From: Flavobacterium silvaticum
Lineage (GTDB): Bacteria > Bacteroidota > Bacteroidia > Flavobacteriales > Flavobacteriaceae
NCBI RefSeq assembly: GCF_012911565.1
Contig: NZ_JAAMPU010000105.1
Span: forward strand, 62,001 to 126,000
DNA length: 64,000 nucleotides
Reading direction: 5' to 3'
Each line of letters starts with the position of its first letter. Position 1 is the stretch's first letter. A program made the position numbers and the translations under genes. Below, in pieces: positions 26,595 to 34,099 of the stretch. Under the pieces are notes generated by a model that was not told where the DNA came from, searched no databases, and saw nothing but the letters and a program-made list of their open reading frames with translations.

Positions 26595-27251
26595 ATGAAA
26601 AAATTGCTTCTGCTCGTGTTGCTTCCGTTTTACATGACGGTTTCCGCCCAATTCGATACAGGCAATAATTCGTTGAATCTTCCCCCTATCACAAATACGC
26701 CTCCGGTTTCGGCATCTGTTCCGCTGCCGGAAACGCCAAAGGCAGATCCGCGGGATGTACCGCCTTCTATTTTCGGTGCGCCGTCCGAAAGCAAATCGCT
26801 AGTCATTGAAAACGATAATGCGTTCACTTCCAAAAAACCGGAATTCGTCAATCCGGGCGATGCCGTTGCCAAAAAGCTCAACAAGCGAGGCGATGGCGAA
26901 TTGTATAAAGTGTTGCGACAGAACCAGTATTTAGGCGATTTCAAGACGACTTCCGGTACGGTTTCGGTTTCGTATCGCGACCATGAATTCGTAGACGGAG
27001 ACATGATTCGGGTTTGGGTCAACGATCACGTTTTCCGTGAAGTCATTTATCTCGACGGCGCTTTCCAGGGTTTTGATCTGGTGCTGCAGCCGGGCTTCAA
27101 CAAAATAGATTTCGAAGCGCTGAACCAGGGAACTTCCGGCCCGAATACAGCCGAATTCCGCGTCATAGACGAAAAAGGCAAACTCATTTCCTCAAACAGA
27201 TGGGATTTGGCGACCGGATTCAAAGCGACAATCATTGTCGTAAAAGAATAG
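26595..27251 (+). CDS. Secreted protein of unknown function
   Basis: This 218-residue protein has a signal peptide (MKKLLLLVLLPFYMTVSAQ), a Pro/Ser-rich low-complexity part (about residues 20-75), then a compact beta-rich C-terminal domain (about 100-218) with the phrases YLGDFKTTSGTVSVSYRDHEFVDGDMIRVWVNDH (quoted only as a landmark), IYLDGAFQGFDLVL and GPNTAEFRVIDEKG. No catalytic motif is seen. The C-terminal domain recalls small immunoglobulin-like folds of Bacteroidetes envelope proteins. It probably has no T9SS tail. The promoter of the next gene begins inside its last codons. Confidence 0.7.
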   Translation: MKKLLLLVLLPFYMTVSAQFDTGNNSLNLPPITNTPPVSASVPLPETPKADPRDVPPSIFGAPSESKSLVIENDNAFTSKKPEFVNPGDAVAKKLNKRGDGELYKVLRQNQYLGDFKTTSGTVSVSYRDHEFVDGDMIRVWVNDHVFREVIYLDGAFQGFDLVLQPGFNKIDFEALNQGTSGPNTAEFRVIDEKGKLISSNRWDLATGFKATIIVVKE

Positions 27252-27264
27252 CTTAGTACCTTTG
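27235..27264 (+). promoter_or_regulatory. Promoter of the dehydrogenase-VOC fusion gene
   Basis: TTG (27235-27237), 19 nt, TACCTTTG (27257-27264): a full consensus match. It overlaps the end of the preceding gene. The predicted transcript start (about 27269) leaves only some 10 nt before the GTG at 27279, which supports that start codon. Confidence 0.65.
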
Positions 27265-27278
27265 GGAAAACGCATCAC

Positions 27279-28625
27279 GTGATTCCTTCCAAAGTTCTTC
27301 ATCTCGACAACAACCATCCTGTTTTACTGGAACAACTGGCCGCGGCCGGATTTGAAAACAATGAAGATTATTCGTCTTCGAAACAGGAAATCGAGGCTAA
27401 AATCCACCAGTACCAAGGCATTGTCATCCGCAGCCGGTTCAAGATAGACCGCGAATTCATCGACAAAGCCGTTAACCTCAAATTTATCGCACGAGTCGGT
27501 GCCGGATTGGAAAGCATCGATATCGATTATGCCGAATCCAAAGGCATCGCATTGATCGCGGCGCCAGAAGGTAACCGGAATGCCGTCGGCGAACATTCGC
27601 TGGCTATGTTGCTGTCGTTGTTCAACAAACTCAATATGGCAGATCGTGAAATACGTTCCGGTCATTGGAACCGCGAAAAGAACCGTGGCCTGGAACTCGA
27701 CGGAAAAACGATCGGTATCATCGGTTACGGCAATATGGGAAAATCGTTCGCCAAAAAACTGCGTGGGTTCGATGTCGAGGTATTGTGTTACGATATCCTT
27801 CCGAATGTGGGCGATGCCAATGCGAAACAAGTCTCATTCGAAGAACTTCAATCGAAAGCCGATGTATTGAGCCTTCATATTCCGTGGACGCCGCAAACCG
27901 ATAAAATGGTAGATTCGGCTTTTATAACCGGTTTTGCCAAACCGTTTTGGCTCATTAATACATCACGTGGAAAAAATGTAGTGACCGCTGATTTGGTTGC
28001 TGCACTCGAATCTGGAAAAATCCTGGGAGCAGGCCTCGATGTACTCGAATATGAAAAGCTGTCTTTTGAAAGTTTGTTTTCAGATGACATGCCTGATGCG
28101 ATGAAGTATTTGATTCAGTCTGATAAAGTGATCCTGTCGCCACATATTGCGGGCTGGACGGTCGAAAGCAAAGAACGGCTCGCGCAAGTCATCGTCGATA
28201 AGATCAAGGCACTTTTCTTTGGCCCATCGGAACAACCTGAACCCAAGCGTGTAACCGGAATTGGAGGTTTTTTCTTCAAATCAAAAAATCCCGATGCACT
28301 CAAAGACTGGTATCACAAACATTTGGGATTGGCGACAGATGCGTACGGATGTACCTTTTGGTGGAAAGATGCGGCCGGTAACGATTGTTCAACCCAATGG
28401 TCCGCATTTAAAGAAGACACAACCTATTTAGAGCCTTCCCAAAAACAGTTCATGCAGAATTTCCGCGTTGAAAATCTCGATTACTTAGTTGAAAAATTGT
28501 GGGAAGAAGGTGTTGAGGTACTAGGCGAAATCCAACGATTCGATTACGGGAATTTTGGTTGGATCATGGATCCGGAAGGCAATAAAATAGAATTATGGCA
28601 ACCGATTGATTCGGCGTTTTTGTAA
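27279..28625 (+). CDS. D-2-hydroxyacid dehydrogenase fused to a C-terminal VOC (glyoxalase-fold) domain
   Basis: This 448-residue protein joins two enzymes. Residues 1 to about 315 are a D-2-hydroxyacid dehydrogenase of the 3-phosphoglycerate dehydrogenase type: GIIGYGNMGKSFAKK binds NAD, catalytic Arg is in INTSRGKN, Glu in the DVLEYEKL region, His in SPHIAGW. From about residue 325 (VTGIGGFFFKSKNPD) to the end is a complete VOC domain (WYHKHLGL, ending DPEGNKIELWQP with a Glu in metal-ligand position). No stop or start codon breaks the joint. It starts at GTG 27279; no in-frame ATG exists until about codon 119. Either a bifunctional enzyme or a dehydrogenase with a carrier domain. Confidence 0.85.
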   Translation: MIPSKVLHLDNNHPVLLEQLAAAGFENNEDYSSSKQEIEAKIHQYQGIVIRSRFKIDREFIDKAVNLKFIARVGAGLESIDIDYAESKGIALIAAPEGNRNAVGEHSLAMLLSLFNKLNMADREIRSGHWNREKNRGLELDGKTIGIIGYGNMGKSFAKKLRGFDVEVLCYDILPNVGDANAKQVSFEELQSKADVLSLHIPWTPQTDKMVDSAFITGFAKPFWLINTSRGKNVVTADLVAALESGKILGAGLDVLEYEKLSFESLFSDDMPDAMKYLIQSDKVILSPHIAGWTVESKERLAQVIVDKIKALFFGPSEQPEPKRVTGIGGFFFKSKNPDALKDWYHKHLGLATDAYGCTFWWKDAAGNDCSTQWSAFKEDTTYLEPSQKQFMQNFRVENLDYLVEKLWEEGVEVLGEIQRFDYGNFGWIMDPEGNKIELWQPIDSAFL

Positions 28626-28671
28626 AAGTCATATATTAGGCGCATTAATCAACCTTTACCAAATAAATAAA

Positions 28672-29010
28672 ATGGAAGCACAAAAAGTAGACATGTTCCT
28701 TATGATGAACAGCAAGTTTTTTGAAGGACATCAATTAGGACACGTTCGTGAAAAACTATCTGATCTTGACGATTCAAAAAGTACGCTGGTACAAAGCCTT
28801 CAATTCAAAGACCCAACAACGGTTCTGATTATTTCATTACTTGCCGGCGGATTGGGTATCGATCGTTTTTACATTGGAGACACCGGTCTTGGAATTGCAA
28901 AATTGCTTACGTGCGGCGGACTCGGAATCTGGTCTATCATTGACTGGTTCCTGATCATGGGCGCGGCTCGCGAGAAAAATTTCGAGACATTCCAACAATC
29001 AATCTATTAA
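28672..29010 (+). CDS. TM2 domain membrane protein
   Basis: This 112-residue protein has a soluble N-terminus (residues 1-45, MEAQKVDMFLMMNSKFFEGHQ) and a TM2 domain: two membrane helices around LIISLLAGGLGIDRFYIGDTGLGIAKLLTCGGLGIWSIIDWFLI (landmark), with the typical GIDRFY and D-W pair. ATG 28672 was taken because longer readings begin inside the preceding gene. It is the first of four membrane-linked genes with gaps from +4 to -4 bp (DUF2752, DUF4870, M48). TM2 proteins have no settled biochemical function in bacteria. Confidence 0.85.
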   Translation: MEAQKVDMFLMMNSKFFEGHQLGHVREKLSDLDDSKSTLVQSLQFKDPTTVLIISLLAGGLGIDRFYIGDTGLGIAKLLTCGGLGIWSIIDWFLIMGAAREKNFETFQQSIY

Positions 29011-29014
29011 TTGA

Positions 29015-29419
29015 ATGACACCGGGCAAGTTATATTCGATAGTCGGATTGACTTGTCTGGCGGGATATTCCTGGCTGGCATTTGCTGAATTTTCACCGGA
29101 ACTTTCGGGTTTCGGAATCTGTTTATTCAAGCATGTAGTGGGAATTCCATGTCCTTCCTGTGGCGTTACGCGTGCGGTTCAGTTGCTTTTGCAGGGAAAC
29201 GTACGCGATTCGCTGCTTATGAATCCGTTGGGAATACTCGTGGCACTGCTGGCTTTGGCCACTCCCATTTGGATTGTCCTTGATTTATTACGACGCAAAC
29301 AAACATTTTTCCGGTTTTACCAAAAAACCGAAAGCATAATCCGGCGACCGACTGTGGCGACAATTTTCATATTGCTCGTCTTGACTAACTGGTTCTGGGG
29401 AATTTCAAAAGGGTTATGA
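29015..29419 (+). CDS. DUF2752 membrane protein
   Basis: This 134-residue protein has the DUF2752 signature CPSCGVTRAVQLLLQGN between two membrane helices, plus helices at the N-terminus (LYSIVGLTCLAGYSWLAF), in the middle (GILVALLALATPIWIVLDLL) and at the C-terminus (ATIFILLVLTNWFWG). The two cysteines could bind a metal or form a disulfide. The family often stands next to TM2 genes in Bacteroidetes, as here. Overlaps the DUF4870 gene by 4 bp (ATGA). Confidence 0.85.
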   Translation: MTPGKLYSIVGLTCLAGYSWLAFAEFSPELSGFGICLFKHVVGIPCPSCGVTRAVQLLLQGNVRDSLLMNPLGILVALLALATPIWIVLDLLRRKQTFFRFYQKTESIIRRPTVATIFILLVLTNWFWGISKGL

Positions 29420-29841
29420 CCACAACATTTCCATATAAGCCTTTCGAGCATGAATGCGAAAAGGCATCCAACAGTTACCTCATGTCGCTTGTGGCTATAG
29501 TGGCAGGTTTACCCATGCCGATTGTCAACGTTATCGCGACATTTTTTTACTGGGTCGCCAATCGCAAATCGACCTTCTTTGTGCGCTGGCATTGCACGCA
29601 GGCATTAATTTCACAAATCGCATTGATGCCGTTCAACAGCGTCTTGTTCTGGTGGACCATTTCGCTTATCATGGGCGAGGAAACCATCTCAAACGAATAT
29701 TTTGCCTATTTGTTTACGCTGCTTCTTTTCAATGCGGTCGAATTCGGGTCGACGATCTACTGTGCCGTCCAGACCCGCAAAGGAAAACATGTCGAACTGT
29801 GGTTTGTGGGCGGAATCACCAATATGATCTGTACGAAATGA
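29416..29841 (+). CDS. DUF4870-like membrane protein
   Basis: This 141-residue protein has three or four membrane helices (about residues 22-46, 62-85, 95-115) and the DUF4870-type central motif WHCTQALISQIALMPFN, in which an aromatic-His-x-x-Q-A element starts a helix. The N-terminus is cytosolic-looking and polar. No enzyme residues. Its stop overlaps the ATG of the M48 peptidase gene by 4 bp, so the four genes form one tightly coupled unit. Confidence 0.75.
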   Translation: MTTTFPYKPFEHECEKASNSYLMSLVAIVAGLPMPIVNVIATFFYWVANRKSTFFVRWHCTQALISQIALMPFNSVLFWWTISLIMGEETISNEYFAYLFTLLLFNAVEFGSTIYCAVQTRKGKHVELWFVGGITNMICTK

Positions 29842-30629
29842 AAGCGCAAAAAACCATATTCCAGGGATTGCTATTCTTTGCCATTGGTGTCGCACTGTGG
29901 TTCGGATTGTCCCAGTTCGATTTTATGTCGCTGTTTTCTGTCACCGAAAACAAAGGCAAGACCGAAGAGAAACTTGGCGAATTGATCTGGGAATCGATTG
30001 AAAAAACCGAGACCATCATCCACGATGATTCCGTCGTAAAACCGATGGACAAATTGTTCACCCATATCTGCAAAGCCAACGACATCAATCCCAAAAGCAT
30101 CAAAGTGCACATTGTGGAAAAAGACGAAATCAATGCGTTTGCACTTCCTGCCGGACATTTGATTGTCTATACCGGATTGTTACAGGATTGCAACAACGAA
30201 TCGGAACTCGCGGGCGTAATCGGTCACGAAATCGCGCATATCGAGAAAGACCACGTGATGAAAAAGCTCGTCAAGGAGTTAGGACTTGCCGTAATTGTCT
30301 CCATGACCACAGGCGGAAAAGGCGGCGGCATGGTTCACGAAGCCTTAAAAACATTGTCATCAAGCGCGTATGACCGTTCGCTCGAATCTGAAGCCGATAT
30401 GACATCTGTCGACTACCTCGAAAAAGCAAACCTCAATCCGGCCAAATTCGCCGATTTCATGTACAACATGTCGCGCCAGACCAACTTGCCGAACGCCGTC
30501 TATTACATCAGCACGCATCCGGAATCAGAAGAACGCGCATTGGCCATCCTGGATAAAATCAAAGGCGAAAAATTCAAGGTGAAGAAAATTCTGACCGATA
30601 CCGAATGGAAATCGTTAACCAATCCGTAA
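29838..30629 (+). CDS. M48 family metallopeptidase
   Basis: This 263-residue zinc protease has one N-terminal membrane helix or uncleaved signal (IFQGLLFFAIGVALWFGLS), then a soluble M48 domain with HEIAH at residues 130-134 and the third-ligand Glu in SLESEADMTSVDYL. This compact form without TPR repeats is the Oma1/LoiP-like group, which takes part in envelope quality control in the periplasm. ATG 29838 overlaps the DUF4870 stop; a longer frame upstream only overlaps that gene and is not credible. Confidence 0.9.
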   Translation: MKAQKTIFQGLLFFAIGVALWFGLSQFDFMSLFSVTENKGKTEEKLGELIWESIEKTETIIHDDSVVKPMDKLFTHICKANDINPKSIKVHIVEKDEINAFALPAGHLIVYTGLLQDCNNESELAGVIGHEIAHIEKDHVMKKLVKELGLAVIVSMTTGGKGGGMVHEALKTLSSSAYDRSLESEADMTSVDYLEKANLNPAKFADFMYNMSRQTNLPNAVYYISTHPESEERALAILDKIKGEKFKVKKILTDTEWKSLTNP

Positions 30630-30636
30630 ATCAGAA

Positions 30637-31026
30637 ATGAAGAAATTTCTTGTCATTTGTTTCACCGCTTTTTCATTCTGTGCCTATTCCCAGCAAAAAG
30701 TGGTTATGGACAGTATCTATAATGCCCAGGATGTAGATATCAAACCTGAATTCAAGGACGGCACCATAAATTTCTACAAATTCGTGGGTAAGAACTTCAG
30801 GACTCCGGAAGAAGATAAAGCACAGGGAAAAGTCGTATTGGATTTCATTGTAGAATCTGACGGGGCAATCTCTGATATAAAGGTTACAGACGGTGTGGGT
30901 TACGGAGCTGGAGAGGAGGCGGTACGTGTCATGAAACTTTCACCGCCATGGATTCCGGCCATGAAAAATGGAAAACCCGTACGCTGCCGATTCAAAATGC
31001 CCATAACAATCCAGCACGGTGATTGA
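30637..31026 (+). CDS. TonB C-terminal domain protein
   Basis: This 129-residue protein has a signal peptide (MKKFLVICFTAFSFCAYSQ) and a TonB_C domain (KAQGKVVLDFIVESDGAISDIKV, then the VMKLSPPWIPAMKNGKPVRCRFKMPI end; both are landmarks). It lacks the membrane anchor and Pro-rich linker of a true TonB, so it is probably a periplasmic free TonB_C protein of a kind common in Bacteroidetes. It begins 7 bp after the M48 gene and may be the last gene of that unit. Confidence 0.85.
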   Translation: MKKFLVICFTAFSFCAYSQQKVVMDSIYNAQDVDIKPEFKDGTINFYKFVGKNFRTPEEDKAQGKVVLDFIVESDGAISDIKVTDGVGYGAGEEAVRVMKLSPPWIPAMKNGKPVRCRFKMPITIQHGD

Positions 31027-31077
31027 TCCCGGATGCCGTCTGGGATAATCAGGCAACAGTTTTTAAAAAGCTGGAAA

Positions 31078-32883
31078 TTAAAGTTGACCCTTCTTTAAAA
31101 GTTTCTTCTCAAGTTCTGCCTGGAATTCTTCGATTACCGGTTTCACGGTAGAATCGGGTAAATCTGCAATTCGTATGTACATCAATCCATCGACGGAATT
31201 GTTGAACAACGGATCTACGTTAAACGCGACCACTTTCGCATTCTGCTTGATATACTTTTTGATCAAAACGGGCAGACGCAAATTCCCCGGTTCGACCTCA
31301 TCGATGATCTTGTCGAATTTATTGAGGTCGGCTTCGGCTTCATTGAAAACAAAATCCTTATCGGCATCTTTGAGTTTGACGCGGAATTCCTTTTTAGGCG
31401 TGATGTACTGCGCCACATATGGATCATAGTAATGCGACTTCATGAACTCGATCATCAACGATTTGGAAAAATCGGAGAATTGGTTCGATATGCTTACGCC
31501 GCCAATCAGCACTTTGTGATCCGGATAACGAAGTGTCAGATGCACAATGCCTTTCCATAACAGAAACAGCGGCATAGGTTTTTGCTGGTAATCGCGAATG
31601 ATGAACGCACGGCCCATTTCAATCGACTGGCTCATCATGGGGAATAATTCCGGCTCGAATTTAAACAGTTCGTGCAGGTAAAAGCCTTCTATGCCGTACT
31701 TGGGATAAATTTCCGTTCCCATTCCCATTCTGTAGGCGCCGGCGATGAGCTTGGCATCGTCATCCCACAAAAACATATGGTGATAGTACTTGTCGTATTT
31801 GTCGAGGTCGATGGAATTGTTGGTGCCTTCTCCTACTTCGCGGAACGTAATCTCGCGCAGACGTCCTATTTCGTGGAGTATATTCGGGATTTTCTCGGCT
31901 TCGGTAAAAAAGATCTCGTAATTTTTGGAATGCGTGATGCGACTGTCTGTGTTGCGCAGCATTTCCACTTCGTCAAGCAATTGCTGCTGGTTGGCTGGGC
32001 GCACGATTTCCTGAGGGCTTTTCTGTTGCAGCTTCATGGTTTGGTTCTGCAGAAAGTTTCCTTCTTTCTCGAACGCATTGGCCAGCATATACGTTTTGGT
32101 CCTCAAAAATGTAGAATAATCTTCGATGGATTCGTATTCGTTCTGTTCCGAAACAGGGATAGGTTTTCCAATACGGACTTTGATCACGCGCTTCTTTTGC
32201 GTAAGTAGTTCCGATGGCAATTTCGCAGTCCGCAACGTATCGCTTATTTTGGAAAGCAGGTAAAAAAACCGGCTGTTCTTGGCATGGAAATAAATCGGGA
32301 CAACAGGAACCTGTGCCTTTCGGATCACTTTTATGGCGCCTTCTTCCCACGGTTTGTCCACCATGAGCTTGCCGTCTTTATACGTAGAGACTTCACCGGC
32401 CGGGAACATACCCAGCGGTTTTCCGTCGCTCAAATGCCGCAAGGTTTCCTTGATGCCAATCACACTCGATTTCCCTTTGTGGTTTTCAAACGGATTTACC
32501 GGCATGATGAACGGCTTCAACGGTTCGATCCGATGCAAAAGGAAGTTGGCGATGATGCGGAAATCCGGTTCGCGATCGAGCATCAGCTTTAAAAGCAGGA
32601 TTCCGTCCACGCCTCCGAGCGGGTGGTTTGAAATGGTGATATACGGACCGTCTTTCGGCAGTCGTTTGAGGTCTTCCTCCGGTATTTCAAATTTGATCTG
32701 GAATTCGCCTATTACGGAGTTGAGGAACTGCATTCCATCTTCTTCCTTGTGGCGCGCATAGATTTTGTTCAGGGTCGATATTTTAAGCGCCTTCATCAGC
32801 AACCACGCCGCGAAAGTCCCAAAAACACCGTATTTCTCCGCATTGATTGCCTTGGCAACCTCTTTTGCAGTGACAAGCCCCAT
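31078..32883 (-). CDS. olsF: OlsF-like bifunctional acyltransferase (PlsC-like plus OlsB-like domains)
   Basis: This 601-residue protein joins an N-terminal PlsC/OlsA-like acyltransferase (about residues 60-270; motif SNHPLGGVDG with His87 and Asp93, spaced HX5D rather than HX4D) and a C-terminal OlsB/hemolysin-like GNAT domain (about 330-540; AKLIAGAYRMGMGTEI, FYLHELFKFEP, IEMGRAFI). OlsF enzymes described in Serratia and Flavobacterium make ornithine lipids by N-acylation (C-terminal domain) followed by O-acylation (N-terminal domain). Substrate here may be ornithine, glycine or another amino acid. Membrane-associated, no signal peptide. Transcribed alone. Confidence 0.85.
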   Translation of the reverse strand: MGLVTAKEVAKAINAEKYGVFGTFAAWLLMKALKISTLNKIYARHKEEDGMQFLNSVIGEFQIKFEIPEEDLKRLPKDGPYITISNHPLGGVDGILLLKLMLDREPDFRIIANFLLHRIEPLKPFIMPVNPFENHKGKSSVIGIKETLRHLSDGKPLGMFPAGEVSTYKDGKLMVDKPWEEGAIKVIRKAQVPVVPIYFHAKNSRFFYLLSKISDTLRTAKLPSELLTQKKRVIKVRIGKPIPVSEQNEYESIEDYSTFLRTKTYMLANAFEKEGNFLQNQTMKLQQKSPQEIVRPANQQQLLDEVEMLRNTDSRITHSKNYEIFFTEAEKIPNILHEIGRLREITFREVGEGTNNSIDLDKYDKYYHHMFLWDDDAKLIAGAYRMGMGTEIYPKYGIEGFYLHELFKFEPELFPMMSQSIEMGRAFIIRDYQQKPMPLFLLWKGIVHLTLRYPDHKVLIGGVSISNQFSDFSKSLMIEFMKSHYYDPYVAQYITPKKEFRVKLKDADKDFVFNEAEADLNKFDKIIDEVEPGNLRLPVLIKKYIKQNAKVVAFNVDPLFNNSVDGLMYIRIADLPDSTVKPVIEEFQAELEKKLLKKGQL

Positions 32884-32900
32884 TGAATTTTGTTTGATGG

Positions 32901-32908
32901 CAAAGATA
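32901..32908 (-). promoter_or_regulatory. -7 promoter element of the olsF-like gene
   Basis: TATCTTTG on the minus strand (32908-32901) fits TANNTTTG and lies 17 bp upstream of the ATG at 32883. No TTG at -33 spacing was seen. Confidence 0.45.
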
Positions 32909-33024
32909 ACAAAATAACTAAGGTGTCAGGGAAACCCTCAGGCTTGTGCGTAACTTTTTAGGATTAGTTCGGTGATATTTTATTTACTTTATCATCTGCA
33001 ATAAAATCCGCAACAAAAACTGCA

Positions 33025-33786
33025 ATGAAGGTCATTTCCTATAACGTCAACGGCATCCGCGCCGCTATTTCAAAAGGGTTTTTATCATGGCTCGTATCGG
33101 CAGATCCGGATGTCATCTGCCTGCAGGAAATAAAAGCGATGGAAGACCAGATTCCCAAAGTCGACATCGAAATGGCCGGTTATCCGTACCAATATTATTT
33201 TCCGGCCCAAAAGAAAGGCTATTCCGGTGTTGCGATTCTATGCAAAAAGGAGCCGAAAAACGTCGCTTACGGAACCGGAATTCCATATATGGATGACGAA
33301 GGAAGGACGCTTCGGGTTGACTTTGAAGACGTTTCCATCATGAGCCTCTATCTTCCGTCAGGAACCAACATCGCGCGTCTCGATCACAAATTCCAGTTTA
33401 TGGATGATTTCCACGATTATATTGCAAAACTGCGTCAGGAAATCCCGAATCTCATCATTGGCGGCGATTACAACATCTGCCATCAGGCCATCGACATTCA
33501 CGATCCAATCCGCAACGCCAATGTTTCGGGGTTTTTGCCGCGCGAACGCGAATGGCTTGGGATGTTCATGGAAAGCGGCCTTATCGATTCGTTCCGCCAT
33601 TTCAATAAAGACCCGCATCAATACACGTGGTGGACGTATCGTGCCGGCGCAAGAGGCAATAACAAAGGCTGGCGTCTCGATTATTTATTGGTGTCGAGGC
33701 AAATGGAGAATCGGCTCAAACGAGCGGTTATTTTGAATGAGGCGTACCATTCAGATCATTGTCCGGTATTGGTGGAGATTGATTAA
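33025..33786 (+). CDS. xth: Exodeoxyribonuclease III
   Basis: This 253-residue Mg-dependent nuclease of the exonuclease III/AP endonuclease family begins MKVISYNVNGIRAAISKG, with catalytic Glu in CLQEIKA, Asp and Asn in GGDYNICH, and Asp-His in the C-terminal YHSDHCPV. GWRLDYLLVS is the usual substrate-binding strand. It removes abasic sites and 3' blocks in base excision repair. Normal length; appears to be a single-gene unit. Confidence 0.95.
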   Translation: MKVISYNVNGIRAAISKGFLSWLVSADPDVICLQEIKAMEDQIPKVDIEMAGYPYQYYFPAQKKGYSGVAILCKKEPKNVAYGTGIPYMDDEGRTLRVDFEDVSIMSLYLPSGTNIARLDHKFQFMDDFHDYIAKLRQEIPNLIIGGDYNICHQAIDIHDPIRNANVSGFLPREREWLGMFMESGLIDSFRHFNKDPHQYTWWTYRAGARGNNKGWRLDYLLVSRQMENRLKRAVILNEAYHSDHCPVLVEID

Positions 33787-34099
33787 TGTTGATTTGTTTA
33801 TCTGTCGATTTGGGAGTCCGGATTCAATCAACAAAAAACAATTTGTGGAAATCGAGTGAATAACTTTTTCCCGTCTTCAGGCAAGGCCGGCTTATCTTTT
33901 CTATTTTTCGCCTGAATTTTTCTGGAGCTATTTCCGGCTGTCCGCTATTAGCTTTCTCGAAAAACCTGGTAATTGCTCAATTTCTTCGGGGCTTCCGTTG
34001 GTCGCCCTCACAAATTTGCAATTGCAAAGGTTTTTCTTCAAAAGGCTAGCCGCTTGCATCCGGGCTAAAACCATCTTCGGAACAACCAAAACGAACAAC
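33787..34099 (+). other. Gap of 313 bp with a structured element
   Basis: No coding frame is convincing. It holds an 8-bp inverted repeat (33787-33794 with 33826-33833, 31-nt loop) directly after xth but without a T-run, and then the long structured element at 33923-34070. The ompA-type gene begins 30 bp after that element, so its promoter probably lies inside or next to it. Confidence 0.6.
33923..34070 (+). repeat. Structured intergenic element, probable Flavobacterium repeat family
   Basis: The element starts GGAGCTATTTCCGGCTGTCC and ends with GCCGCTTGCATCCGGGCTAA. Between these GC-rich ends, AGCTTTCTCGAAAAACCT (33950-33967) pairs imperfectly with 34028-34047, closing a large hairpin, and a perfect 14-bp palindrome (34015-34028) sits inside the loop. 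From memory, similar end sequences recur between genes in Flavobacterium genomes with variable middles; that could not be checked here. Compare 52921-53060. Confidence 0.55.

Noticed and set aside
29454..29837. Open frame giving the M48 peptidase 128 extra N-terminal residues
   Set aside because: It overlaps the DUF4870 gene throughout, is rich in Arg/His/Cys as shadow frames are, and would hide the signal-like helix that begins at ATG 29838.
33787..33833. 8-bp inverted repeat after xth as a terminator
   Set aside because: The 31-nt loop is long and no T-run follows on either strand.
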